From Actinomycetota bacterium (GTDB taxonomy: Bacteria; Actinomycetota; Acidimicrobiia; IMCC26256; PALSA-610): DNA of 8,083 bases. Below the pieces are notes generated by a model. That model was not told the origin of the DNA. It was given only the letters and a program-made list of their open reading frames with translations, and did not search any database. The DNA lies in contig JAUZEI010000511.1 of the NCBI GenBank assembly GCA_030839105.1, positions 1 through 8,083 of the forward strand, given 5' to 3'. Both the position numbers and the translations under genes were made by a program. Positions 1 to 5,983 of the stretch are shown here, piece by piece; within the stretch, counting starts at the first letter, position 1, and the number at the start of each line of letters is the position of its first letter.

Positions 1-213
1 AACGAAGCTGGCTCGCTCAACCAGGCCGACGTCATCGCGGCGTTGGACCACGCCCGGATCGCGCAAGGTCCCGGAGGCCCGGCCGAGATGGTGCCCGGGC
101 AGCACCACGTCCGCATGAACATGTACATCGCGAGGTCAGAACGCGGCACCTTCAACGTGGTGAAGAACCTGGGTCACATCGATCCGAAGGAATGCGAGGT
201 CGGACAGACCTGA
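1..213 (+). CDS. ABC transporter substrate-binding protein, urea/amide (UrtA-like) type, C-terminal part
   Basis: Only the last 70 residues are present; the reading frame is open from base 1 to the TGA at 211-213, so the gene begins before the window. The tail contains GGPAEMVPGQHHVRMNMYI followed by a strand reading FNVVKNLGHIDPKEC. This is how periplasmic/lipoprotein binding proteins of the Peripla_BP_5 group (urea, short amide and branched-chain amino-acid transporters) usually end. In UrtA homologues the 'GP...VxMNMYIA' segment is the closing strand and helix of the second lobe. The protein would capture a small amide or urea-like solute outside the membrane and deliver it to an ABC permease. 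The permease and ATPase genes would be expected nearby but are not in this window; what follows is a hairpin and a long spacer, so this is probably the last gene of its transcript. The substrate cannot be decided from the tail alone. Confidence 0.72.
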   Translation, partial: NEAGSLNQADVIAALDHARIAQGPGGPAEMVPGQHHVRMNMYIARSERGTFNVVKNLGHIDPKECEVGQT

Positions 214-223
214 CCCTCGTGCG

Positions 224-261
224 GGGCGGCGCCGAACCGATCGTCGGGACCGGCGCCGCCC
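224..261 (+). terminator. Hairpin after the binding-protein gene, probable terminator
   Basis: Ten bases after the stop codon lies a perfect 11-bp inverted repeat, GGGCGGCGCCG (224-234) and CGGCGCCGCCC (251-261). The 16-base interior can itself form a 4-bp stem (CCGA 237-240 with TCGG 244-247). The stem is very GC-rich and well placed to end transcription. It lacks a following T-run, which is common for hairpins in high-GC actinobacteria, so its efficiency is unknown. Confidence 0.6.
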
Positions 262-296
262 ACGACCGAACTGAGTGAAAGTGGCGCGGCGCGGCG

Positions 297-503
297 TTAC
301 GCAATCCGTCCGCCCCACCCGAATCGGTCTTGGCTCGGATGTTGAACGTCTTCGTCGTCGAGCAGGAGCGCGCGGTGGATCGCATCGTGGGTCGGGATGC
401 TCATTCGCCTCGCCAGCAGGATGAGGTCGCGCGCCTCGCACAGCGGTAGTCGCGGGTGTCGAGGACGTCGGCCCCTTGGGCCCGTACGCGGTCGCGTTGC
501 CAT
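297..503 (-). CDS. Doubtful small ORF, unknown function
   Basis: The frame runs from an ATG at 503 to a TAA at 297 (68 residues). The first 25 residues (MATRPRTGPRGRR...) look like random GC-rich translation and there is no Shine-Dalgarno sequence upstream. From residue 26 the sequence becomes protein-like: LCEARDLILLARRMSIPTHD, then an acidic LDDEDV stretch, consistent with two amphipathic helices and with GC-rich third codon positions. It could be a real small gene starting at the internal ATG at 400, which has GAGG only three bases upstream, or a decayed remnant of a longer gene. No family is recognised. Confidence 0.25.
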   Translation of the reverse strand: MATRPRTGPRGRRPRHPRLPLCEARDLILLARRMSIPTHDAIHRALLLDDEDVQHPSQDRFGWGGRIA

Positions 504-627
504 GTAGCGTGGTTACCCAACCGAACCCGTATCGCACACCGCGCCCGAGGGTCGTGTTCACAACGGGCGACGTCCTCCGCCGCGCGCGCGGATGCTGCCC
601 TCGGGGAAGGGCGAGGGTGAGTCGAGG

Positions 628-641
628 GGACGTCGACGTCC
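628..641. promoter_or_regulatory. 14-bp perfect palindrome within a GGACGT half-site cluster
   Basis: GGACGTCGACGTCC at 628-641 is its own reverse complement. A second, 8-bp palindrome GGACGTCC lies at 671-678, with single half-sites GGACGT at 651-656 and ACGTCC at 570-575. The cluster is about 145-250 bases upstream of the RsbW-like gene. A dimeric repressor or activator could bind here, but no regulator is known from the sequence and no promoter hexamers were confidently placed. Confidence 0.3.
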
Positions 642-821
642 GGCGGCGTTGGACGTAGCTCCAGCGGTCGGGACGTCCGCCGCGCGGCGTATCAGTGGCC
701 TTCGTGTCCGACTGAACTGACGAAGACGTGTCGGCACGGCGGGAAGCGGGCAGTATCGATCCAGTGTTGCGTCGTCGACGGACCTCGACGCCGACGCCAC
801 TCGGTCAGAAAGCGGCCGCCC

Positions 822-1310
822 GTGTCGAGTTTTTGCATGCAACTCCCGTGTTTGTCGTCGAGTGCAGGGTTGGCGCGACGGCGCATGAAGACCTTTCTGG
901 CCGAACGCGTCGAACCCTGGGATGGCGACCGGGCGGCATTGGTTGTCAGTGAACTGGTCGCCAATGCCGTGCTCCATGGGGTCGCTCCGATACAACTTCA
1001 CGTCGACGTCGACGGGATGCTGCGTATCGAGGTCTCAGACGGTGATTGTTTCGGCCTCGTGCACGCACGACCCGCCGAAACGGACCTGCCGGGCGGGCGT
1101 GGTTTACGCATCGTTGATGCACTCGCCGACGACTGGGGCACCCGGGTTGACGAACACGGCAAAACCGTGTGGGCTCAACTGCAGGAGCCGACTTCGACTG
1201 ATCGCGCGGGCGCGATCGCTGCCGTCCACGACTTGCGTGGCCGCGGGGAATCGAACGAGAGGCGCCCACGTGAACGCGTCGTACCGTTTACGGAGCGGAA
1301 CATTCCGTAG
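822..1310 (+). CDS. RsbW/SpoIIAB-type ATP-binding protein (HATPase_c_2), probable anti-sigma factor or Ser kinase
   Basis: This 162-residue protein has the GHKL ATPase core of the anti-sigma/serine-kinase group. The N-box is SELVANAVLHG (residues 43-53, Glu44, Asn48, His52). The G1 motif is VSDGD (71-75, Asp73), and the G2 glycine loop with the following helix is GGRGLRIVDALADDWG (91-106), followed by the closing strand KTVWAQL. Family members bind a sigma factor or phosphorylate an anti-sigma-factor antagonist, switching stress or developmental regulons; others act with a PP2C phosphatase. The start is GTG: the family-typical opening strand (FCMQLP) begins at residue 4, so a much later start would cut the domain, and AGAAAG about nine bases upstream may serve as a weak ribosome site. 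Residues 123-162 form a charged, low-complexity tail after the domain. No sigma factor, antagonist or phosphatase lies beside it, so the partner is unknown. The gene converges with the glycosyltransferase downstream. Confidence 0.85.
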   Translation: MSSFCMQLPCLSSSAGLARRRMKTFLAERVEPWDGDRAALVVSELVANAVLHGVAPIQLHVDVDGMLRIEVSDGDCFGLVHARPAETDLPGGRGLRIVDALADDWGTRVDEHGKTVWAQLQEPTSTDRAGAIAAVHDLRGRGESNERRPRERVVPFTERNIP

Positions 1311-1312
1311 GA

Positions 1313-1329
1313 CGACCGCTCATCGGTCG
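1313..1329. terminator. Hairpin between convergent genes
   Basis: CGACCG (1313-1318) and CGGTCG (1324-1329) form a perfect 6-bp stem around a 5-base loop, starting two bases after the stop of the RsbW-like gene. Its place in the 96-base gap between convergent genes suits a terminator, at least for the + strand gene. There is no T-run. Confidence 0.4.
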
Positions 1330-1406
1330 CCCACCTTCAACACGCAATAACTGAACGCGACGTGTGGACGCCGACCGGCGGACCCCCGTTGTGGCAACGC
1401 CTAGGT

Positions 1407-2393
1407 TCAGCGTCGCGCCGATCCGGTGCGGGGCGCGGCCCTCGGGATCGTCGCCGCAATGCGCAACCGCACGTCGCGGTACTGGACGCCGCCCCGCACG
1501 CGGACTCCCAACGCGATCCACGAACAAGCCGATCGCCACAACAACCACGGTGGCGTAAGCCAAACGGACGCCGCCGGAAAGAAGCGACGGCCCCCGGCAA
1601 CGCTCCGCCCTAGCGCTCCGAGCACCACGACGAGCAACGTGGCGACGAGGAGGAGATACCGGCGAGTGCTTCCGAGGCCGATCAGGAATGCGGGTGCCAC
1701 CGCCAGCGAGGTTGCGAGGCGCAGAGGCCGCGCGAACTCGTCGTAGGCCTGACGGATCTGTTGACCTCGAAAGTGCGCGGTGGTCGGGGGTCGGCGCGCC
1801 ACGTACAGGCCGAGCGCGATGTCTTCTCTCGCGCCGACCGCCTTCAACGTGCGCACCAGCTGAAGGTTTTCGAACAGGACGTCACCGCGGTATTCGCCAC
1901 CCGCCCGCTCGAACGCCGAGCGTCGTACAACGAGCGTCCCCGGCCAATCGCCACCTAGGAGGCGGTTGAGAACGGTGCGTGCGGTGTCGAAGCAGGCGTG
2001 CCACACAACGGGCTCGAAATAATTCTGAGGCCTGACGATGTCCGAGGATGCGAGGCGGACACGCGCCGAAGCAAGGGCCCTGGGCGACCACCGGACGTCG
2101 TCATCGGCAATCACCACCATCTCGTGGCGTGCGTATCGCAGACCCGTGATCACGTTCGCGACCTTGCCGTTCGCGGTGGTGCTGCCGGGCGCGTAGTGCC
2201 GCGCCGACGCCGGCATGTCCCGGGCGTGTTGCGCGAAGGCCGCCGGCTGGGAGTTGTCCACGACGATCAGATCGTCCACCTGGTCGGCGAGCCGCGCCAG
2301 ATAGAGCCACAGGTCGGTCAGGTCGGCGCCGATGGGAGCGCACAGCGGCAAAACGTAAGAGATTGCCGTCGGCTCGTCTTCCGTGGCGCTCAT
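1407..2393 (-). CDS. Family 2 glycosyltransferase with C-terminal membrane helices
   Basis: This is a 328-residue GT-A fold enzyme that should transfer a sugar from a nucleotide-sugar donor to an acceptor at the inner face of the membrane. An N-terminal strand with an acidic end, LIVVDN (42-47), begins the nucleotide-binding half. ANGKVANVITGL (74-85) precedes the metal/donor motif ADDD (96-99), and RPQNYF (121-126) and GDWPGTLVVRRSAF (148-161) follow. LFENLQL (173-179) supplies the likely acceptor-side acidic residue, and GQQIRQAYDEF (210-220) occupies the position of the QxxRW motif of processive enzymes, with Trp absent. Three hydrophobic segments (about 227-243, 246-262 and 276-296) anchor it. 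The ATG at 2393 is preferred over the one at 2411 because GGAG lies seven bases before it, while the longer form has no usable ribosome site. The motif set is familiar from uncharacterised actinobacterial GT2 proteins; donor and acceptor are unknown. Confidence 0.85.
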   Translation of the reverse strand: MSATEDEPTAISYVLPLCAPIGADLTDLWLYLARLADQVDDLIVVDNSQPAAFAQHARDMPASARHYAPGSTTANGKVANVITGLRYARHEMVVIADDDVRWSPRALASARVRLASSDIVRPQNYFEPVVWHACFDTARTVLNRLLGGDWPGTLVVRRSAFERAGGEYRGDVLFENLQLVRTLKAVGAREDIALGLYVARRPPTTAHFRGQQIRQAYDEFARPLRLATSLAVAPAFLIGLGSTRRYLLLVATLLVVVLGALGRSVAGGRRFFPAASVWLTPPWLLWRSACSWIALGVRVRGGVQYRDVRLRIAATIPRAAPRTGSARR

Positions 2394-2454
2394 GCGAGTT
2401 CTCCGGGACATCCTTCGCGCCAGGACCCAGTGACGTCCGGGTGCAGGACGAGTA

Positions 2455-2473
2455 GTACGGAAGAGCCTCGTAC
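2455..2473 (-). terminator. Weak hairpin after the small membrane protein gene
   Basis: GTACG (2455-2459) and CGTAC (2469-2473) form a 5-bp stem with a 9-base loop, about 13 bases past the stop of the gene at 2486-2905. It is short and lacks a T-run, so it may be incidental. It sits in the 92-base gap before the glycosyltransferase start. Confidence 0.2.
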
Positions 2474-2485
2474 GCGCTGCTTGCT

Positions 2486-2905
2486 TCAGCGGCGTGTTCC
2501 TTGCAACCGGCGCGGGGAACCCATGTCTTCGCGGACCGTCAAAGCCGGGTCGTCGTAGTCCGTGACAAGACTCAGCAGGATGACAACGACACCGACCGCG
2601 ATGAAGAACGCGGTCAGGCCCTCATCGCGACTATGAAACCCGAGAACGAAGGGTGCGACGATGAGTAGCAGCGACCCGAGGTAGTCGCCGGCAGAGTGGA
2701 CTCGGAATGGAATTGCCTTGACCGCGCCGAGCGGATAGCGCGTGACCAAGCTCACTGCGAGGAGCGCGATGCCGACGACGAGGCCGGTCGCGACGGCACG
2801 CCTCGTTCCTCCGACCGCCAAGGTTACGATCACGAGAGCCAGTCCAGCCCCGTAATCTCCGACGCCGTGTATCCAGGCGGGAACCCACTTTGTGAGAGAC
2901 ATCAC
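2486..2905 (-). CDS. Small four-helix membrane protein with a two-fold internal repeat (SPW-like)
   Basis: This 139-residue protein has four hydrophobic helices in two similar halves. Residues 13-57 begin HGVGDYGAGLALVIVTLAVG and end LLAVSLVTRY. Residues 70-117 begin HSAGDYLGSLLLIVAPFVLG and end ILLSLVTDY. Each half is a helix pair opened by an H-x-x-G-D-Y motif and closed by SLVT(R/D)Y. Size, helix count and the 'APFVLGF' segment resemble SPW-repeat membrane proteins (usual motif SPW), but the signature itself is not intact. A role as a small structural or stress-related membrane protein is only a guess. A charged tail (121-139) follows the last helix. GTG at 2905 and ATG at 2902 are adjacent; AAGGA lies eight bases before GTG and GGAG five bases before ATG, so the start is uncertain by one codon. 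Confidence 0.75.
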   Translation of the reverse strand: MMSLTKWVPAWIHGVGDYGAGLALVIVTLAVGGTRRAVATGLVVGIALLAVSLVTRYPLGAVKAIPFRVHSAGDYLGSLLLIVAPFVLGFHSRDEGLTAFFIAVGVVVILLSLVTDYDDPALTVREDMGSPRRLQGTRR

Positions 2906-2937
2906 CGCTCCGTTCCTTCGGGCCTATGGGCTCAGAT

Positions 2938-2967
2938 GGACGACCGCAACATCCCCAAGGGTCGTCC
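2938..2967 (-). terminator. 8-bp inverted repeat between two genes, probable terminator
   Basis: GGACGACC (2938-2945) and GGTCGTCC (2960-2967) are perfect reverse complements with a 14-base loop. On the - strand the repeat starts seven bases after the stop of the gene at 2975-3283 and ends 32 bases before the next start (2905). This suggests termination or attenuation between the two genes. There is no T-run; an operator role for the downstream gene is an alternative. Confidence 0.4.
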
Positions 2968-2974
2968 GTCCAAA

Positions 2975-3283
2975 TCATTCGATCGAGTGCGTCGTCGTCC
3001 CTCGAGTAGAACCGACGAACGCTGCCCATTTCCCCATCACTATCGTCTGACAGATTGCCCCGAGCGGGAGCGACGGGGGCACCGTTTCGGACCCGAATCT
3101 GAAGTGTGATGGCAGCGGCTCCGGACCGGCTTGGTCGATCGCGGCCGCGAGCGCGGCGGCGGCCTCGCCCGGCGACGTGCACCACACCGCCGCTACGGGA
3201 CCGGTAACAGTGATCGCATAGCGAGCGTCGGTTCCATCGCGGCGACTGACGACAGCGGTAAAGCGGTGCTCATCGCCCGTCAC
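2975..3283 (-). CDS. Small hypothetical protein, unknown family
   Basis: This is a protein of about 102 residues with no family recognised. From the chosen GTG it reads as two beta-strands (HRFTAVVSR and ARYAITVTG, residues 6-28), then AAVWCTSPGE, then an alanine-rich helix (41-52), and a Pro/Gly-containing tail with a hydrophobic ICQTIVMGKWAAFVG patch (77-91). No signal peptide, membrane segment or zinc motif is visible; it is presumably cytoplasmic. A longer form starting with GTG at 3310 is possible, but GAGG five bases before the GTG at 3283 makes the shorter start more likely. The gene stands between two inverted repeats (3314-3360 upstream, 2938-2967 downstream), which suggests its own transcription unit. 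The C-terminal third is less protein-like, so the exact extent is less certain. Confidence 0.5.
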   Translation of the reverse strand: MTGDEHRFTAVVSRRDGTDARYAITVTGPVAAVWCTSPGEAAAALAAAIDQAGPEPLPSHFRFGSETVPPSLPLGAICQTIVMGKWAAFVGSTRGTTTHSIE

Positions 3284-3313
3284 AGTGTCCTCGTGCAGCG
3301 TCGATCTCACCCG

Positions 3314-3360
3314 CGTTGCTTACCCCGCGCATTGCATCCCCAATGCCGACCGAAGCAACG
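3314..3360 (-). promoter_or_regulatory. Nested stem-loop in the leader of the 2975-3283 gene
   Basis: An outer 8-bp perfect stem, CGTTGCTT (3314-3321) with AAGCAACG (3353-3360), encloses an inner 6-bp perfect hairpin, GCATTG (3329-3334) with CAATGC (3341-3346) and a 6-base loop. Internal loops of 7 and 6 bases separate them. On the - strand it begins 27 bases after the stop of the upstream gene (3388) and ends 30 bases before the GTG at 3283. It could be a terminator for the upstream gene or a structured 5' leader acting on the next gene; no T-run follows it. Confidence 0.45.
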
Positions 3361-3387
3361 AGGTCCTGACGGACACGGACCAGAGGC

Positions 3388-3663
3388 TTACGCCGACTTG
3401 CCGCGCGCGAGGCTCGCAAGGGCATCGCGATGCTCGCGTCCACGCCCGTCGTTGATCGCCTCGACATACTCGTCAGGTAGAGCCGTGGCGCCGAAGTCCG
3501 CGCGGAACCGATCGCTGATCTCCCGGTCGGCACGACCACGGCCCCACTCCAAGAACGCGTCCAAGCGCGTCTCCAAATCATCCAGCGACGTTGCCGGATG
3601 TACTGGCTGTGGGTCGTCTTCCATGCGCTCGAACTGTCGTCCCAGGTCTCCGAGGCTGCTCAT
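3388..3663 (-). CDS. Small acidic helical protein, unknown function
   Basis: A 91-residue protein, highly charged and mainly helical. It has an N-terminal helix (SSLGDLGRQFERMEDD), a Pro-containing linker (19-24), a long helix SLDDLETRLDAFLEWGRGR (26-44), and a second unit ISDRFRADFGATALPDEYVEA (49-69) before a basic tail ending RGKSA. There is no signal peptide or membrane segment. The pattern fits a small cytoplasmic protein that dimerises or binds a partner, but no family is recognised. The ATG at 3663 is chosen; the frame extends to a GTG at 3702, but those extra residues (GVRRTVAGYRLD) have no better ribosome site. The Shine-Dalgarno sequence is weak for both. The gene lies 122 bases after the stop of the spermidine-synthase-like gene. 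Confidence 0.55.
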   Translation of the reverse strand: MSSLGDLGRQFERMEDDPQPVHPATSLDDLETRLDAFLEWGRGRADREISDRFRADFGATALPDEYVEAINDGRGREHRDALASLARGKSA

Positions 3664-3785
3664 GTCGAGTCTGTACCCGGCGACGGTTCGACGAACACCC
3701 ACCTGGCCACCACGTCGTCACACCCCTTCTGAGCGGTCCTCCCCGGGACGAGGCTCTCGGCTTCGATGCCCAGATGAGGATCCGC

Positions 3786-5765
3786 TCATGCGACGAGCGC
3801 GTCCACTCGGAGGTGGCGGCGGCCGAGAACGAAAGCACAGCCGTACAGGACACCGGCGACGATCAACAATGCCCGGTAGCCGACGACGAGCGCCCCGTAT
3901 TCGAGGAGGCCGCCGAACATCGCGCCAAGCAGGTTCGCGCCGAACGCGATCGTCGACGAACTGGCATCCTTGAAGCGTTGGGTAAACACAAGGTTGGCCG
4001 TGAAGATCGGAGCGAACGCGAGTCCGACCGCGACGAGGAACCGTAGTGGCACGGCGAGCGACAACACCCAGCCCGACGGAACGACGAATGCGACGGCGAG
4101 GAACGCCACGAGAATCACATAGAGGCGCGCCGGTCTGCGGAATGTGATGCGCTTTGACACCTCGACCGCGAGGAGCACGCTCAGCAGCACCCCGGCGAAC
4201 ACGAGCGCATTGACGAACCAGGTCGTACCGAAGAACAGCGCGAATCGCACGACGTACATCGTTTCGAGCAGTAGGAACGCGGCGCCCATGAAGAAGAGGT
4301 CGCCGTAGCGGGCCATCGGGCGGAGCGGGCCGGCGGCGATCCGCACCATCACGAGGGAAGCGAGCAGGATCAAGCCGATCGTCGCCAGGTAGAAGCCAGG
4401 AATGGTCCGGTTACGAAGGTACGGGAACGGATGATCGTCGGTTGCCGGCCGGGGTACCGGCGTGGTCTGGGTGACCCACGTGGCGTCGCAGCGCAACGCG
4501 GCGTCCGACACGGCGTCTTCCAGGAATGCGAGATGAAAGCCCGTACCGCCTTGGTCATCGATGCACGGCGGTCGTCCGAAGACCTCGTTCAGTGTCCCGG
4601 CGTACCGATCGATGAGCCAACGTTGCTCGTAGTAGTTGTACATACCGAACGCGCCGTTCGGTTTCAGGTGATCGCGCGCTGTCTCGAGCGCGTCCTTGGT
4701 GAACAGATAGCTCTCGAGCCGAAGGCTCGACTGGCCTGCGACGAGGGTGATCGAGTCGGGAAGCGCGAACAGGATCAGATCGAAGCGCCGGTGCGTGCGT
4801 TGAAGAAACGCGCGTCCGTCGTCGATGTGGCTGTGCACACGGGGATCCGCGAATGGGTGATCGGGATGCAGCTCCGTTCCGAGTTGATGCAGGCGTGGGT
4901 CGATCTCGACTGCATCGACGCGCTTCGCGCCGCGTGACAACGCGTAGGCGACGTCGTTCCCGGTGCCGGCTCCGACGATGAGCACGTCGTTGACGTCGTT
5001 GCCCGCGACTCGGTCGTAGACCTTCGTGTAGATGATGGGCACCTTGCTCGAGATCGGAAGGATCGCCTGGTGCGGGACACCGTTGACCGACACCACCGGC
5101 GAGTGCAGAACGGCGTCCTGTTGCACTTCGATCTTGTAGTACGGCGACCACGAAGTGCCGGAAGCGAACGACTCAACGCCGAGGATCGCCAGTACGGCGA
5201 GGAGTCCGGCAATCTGCGTGATGCCGAGCCGCGGCAGGTAGAGGGAGGTGAGGGCAATTGTCACGACGATGCCCCACGCGAGAGGCGGCGTGTGCAGGAA
5301 CGAGAGTGCGCTGAACCCCACGATTCCTGCGACGCTGCCGATGAGATCGAGTCGGTAGGCCTCGAGGGCAGTGAACTTTGCGAACGCTCGAGCGACGCCC
5401 TCTCCGATGAATGCCATTGCTGCGGTCACCGCCACGAACACAACCGCGAGCACTACGGAGCGAGGCGGTCCGGAACGCTTCACGATTCCGAAGAACAACA
5501 GGTCGGCGCCGCTGGAGCGGATGCTGACCGGAAAGAAGCGCACGAACGCCACCAACGCGGCGAGCGCAACCGGAGCGTACGGGAACAGATCGCGCGACGA
5601 ACGGCTCCGCAGAAAACCGATGCCTATGCCCAAGAAGCTTCCGAGCAGCACGAAGTTGGAGAAGTACGACAGATACAAAACGTTCGACCCCGCCCACCGA
5701 ATCAGCACGAGCTCGACGAACAACATCACGAAGCTGAGCAGGACAAGTCTCGAGCGATCGTTCAT
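3786..5765 (-). CDS. Polytopic membrane protein with a spermidine-synthase-like SAM-binding domain
   Basis: A 659-residue protein with three parts. An N-terminal set of membrane helices spans about residues 7-200. A cytoplasmic spermidine synthase/methyltransferase-like Rossmann domain follows (about 205-420). A second set of helices spans about 455-650 and contains FLLLETMYVVRFALFF and the closing FGANLLGAMFGGLLEYGALV segment typical of membrane-embedded SpeE-like proteins. In the central domain VLIVGAGTGNDVAYAL (261-276) binds the adenosyl group, VEIDP (286-290) supplies the ribose-binding Glu287, and IDDGRAF (314-320) follows. The usual GGGDGG motif reads GAGTGN (Asp to Thr268), and the usual DxxxxDSSDP reads DLILFALPDS (Asp to Ala334), so polyamine synthesis is unlikely; another SAM-linked or sensing role is more plausible. 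Start: ATG 5765 has GAGG seven bases upstream; the longer form from 5828 has none. Two hairpins lie in the leader. Confidence 0.85.
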   Translation of the reverse strand: MNDRSRLVLLSFVMLFVELVLIRWAGSNVLYLSYFSNFVLLGSFLGIGIGFLRSRSSRDLFPYAPVALAALVAFVRFFPVSIRSSGADLLFFGIVKRSGPPRSVVLAVVFVAVTAAMAFIGEGVARAFAKFTALEAYRLDLIGSVAGIVGFSALSFLHTPPLAWGIVVTIALTSLYLPRLGITQIAGLLAVLAILGVESFASGTSWSPYYKIEVQQDAVLHSPVVSVNGVPHQAILPISSKVPIIYTKVYDRVAGNDVNDVLIVGAGTGNDVAYALSRGAKRVDAVEIDPRLHQLGTELHPDHPFADPRVHSHIDDGRAFLQRTHRRFDLILFALPDSITLVAGQSSLRLESYLFTKDALETARDHLKPNGAFGMYNYYEQRWLIDRYAGTLNEVFGRPPCIDDQGGTGFHLAFLEDAVSDAALRCDATWVTQTTPVPRPATDDHPFPYLRNRTIPGFYLATIGLILLASLVMVRIAAGPLRPMARYGDLFFMGAAFLLLETMYVVRFALFFGTTWFVNALVFAGVLLSVLLAVEVSKRITFRRPARLYVILVAFLAVAFVVPSGWVLSLAVPLRFLVAVGLAFAPIFTANLVFTQRFKDASSSTIAFGANLLGAMFGGLLEYGALVVGYRALLIVAGVLYGCAFVLGRRHLRVDALVA

Positions 5766-5768
5766 CGA

Positions 5769-5812
5769 GCCGCCTCGGCGCGGCCGGAGGAGCGCCGACG
5801 TGTCGTCGCTCC
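5769..5812 (-). promoter_or_regulatory. Two tandem hairpins just before the spermidine-synthase-like gene
   Basis: The first (5789-5812) pairs GGAGCG with CGCTCC, then across one C/T mismatch CGA with TCG, closing a 4-base loop. The second (5769-5784) pairs GCCGC with GCGGC around a 6-base loop. The GAGG ribosome site (complement of 5773-5776) lies at the edge of the second loop. Folding of the leader could therefore limit ribosome access, but high GC alone can produce such stems. Confidence 0.3.
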
Positions 5813-5955
5813 AAAGGTTTGTGTGCATGGCGCCGAAGTACGCGACCGATAGACCTGCAATGTTCGACCGCTCCCAACCTCAGCCTGCGTCCCGCAGCAT
5901 TCTTGCGCGTCACGAGACGTCACGTCGCCATTCCCGGGCCCGCTTGATCAGCCGG

Positions 5956-5969
5956 GAGTGCATGCACTC
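5956..5969. promoter_or_regulatory. 14-bp perfect palindrome, candidate operator
   Basis: GAGTGCATGCACTC is its own reverse complement. It lies about 190 bases upstream of the start at 5765. The left half, with its flank, recurs near the cyclase start (7498-7509), which supports a protein-binding site over a chance palindrome. Confidence 0.35.
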
Positions 5970-5983
5970 TGCTGCAATGAATT

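Larger units (their letters stand above)
214..821. other. 608-base spacer between the binding protein and the RsbW-like gene
   Basis: No convincing gene is seen here. The reading frames that remain open on either strand are rich in Arg/Pro/Gly and look like GC-driven artefacts. A possible exception is a short - strand ORF (297-503) whose downstream half looks protein-like. The region holds the hairpin at 224-261 and a cluster of GGACGT/ACGTCC half-sites at 569-678 that includes a perfect 14-bp palindrome. It is the only space available for a promoter driving the gene at 822. Confidence 0.5.

Noticed and set aside
500..535. Possible stress-sigma-type promoter (GGGTAA on the - strand)
   Set aside because: The -10-like element is present but no convincing -35 element lies at the right distance, and the gene it would serve is doubtful.
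833..842. TTGCATGCAA palindrome
   Set aside because: Only 10 bp and inside the coding start of the RsbW-like gene; resembles the 5956 palindrome core but is likely chance.
999..1015. ACGTCGACGTCGACG run
   Set aside because: Explained by Val-Asp-Val-Asp codons in the RsbW-like protein.
2631..3185. - strand open frame of 184 codons overlapping two genes
   Set aside because: Overlaps the repeat-containing membrane protein and the 2975-3283 gene in another frame; composition is that of an out-of-frame shadow.
3131..3973. Long + strand open frame (280 codons) across the small genes
   Set aside because: Arg/Ser/Pro-rich, spans three - strand genes and their hairpins, and lacks a ribosome site.
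5070..5852. Long + strand open frame (260 codons) opposite the spermidine-synthase-like gene
   Set aside because: Its translation is rich in Arg, Glu and His with no domain, and the opposite strand encodes an intact family protein; it is a shadow of high-GC coding.
5908..5924. CGTCACG repeated twice, considered as a cyclic-AMP receptor site near the cyclase
   Set aside because: The halves are in direct, not inverted, order and do not match TGTGA-N6-TCACA.
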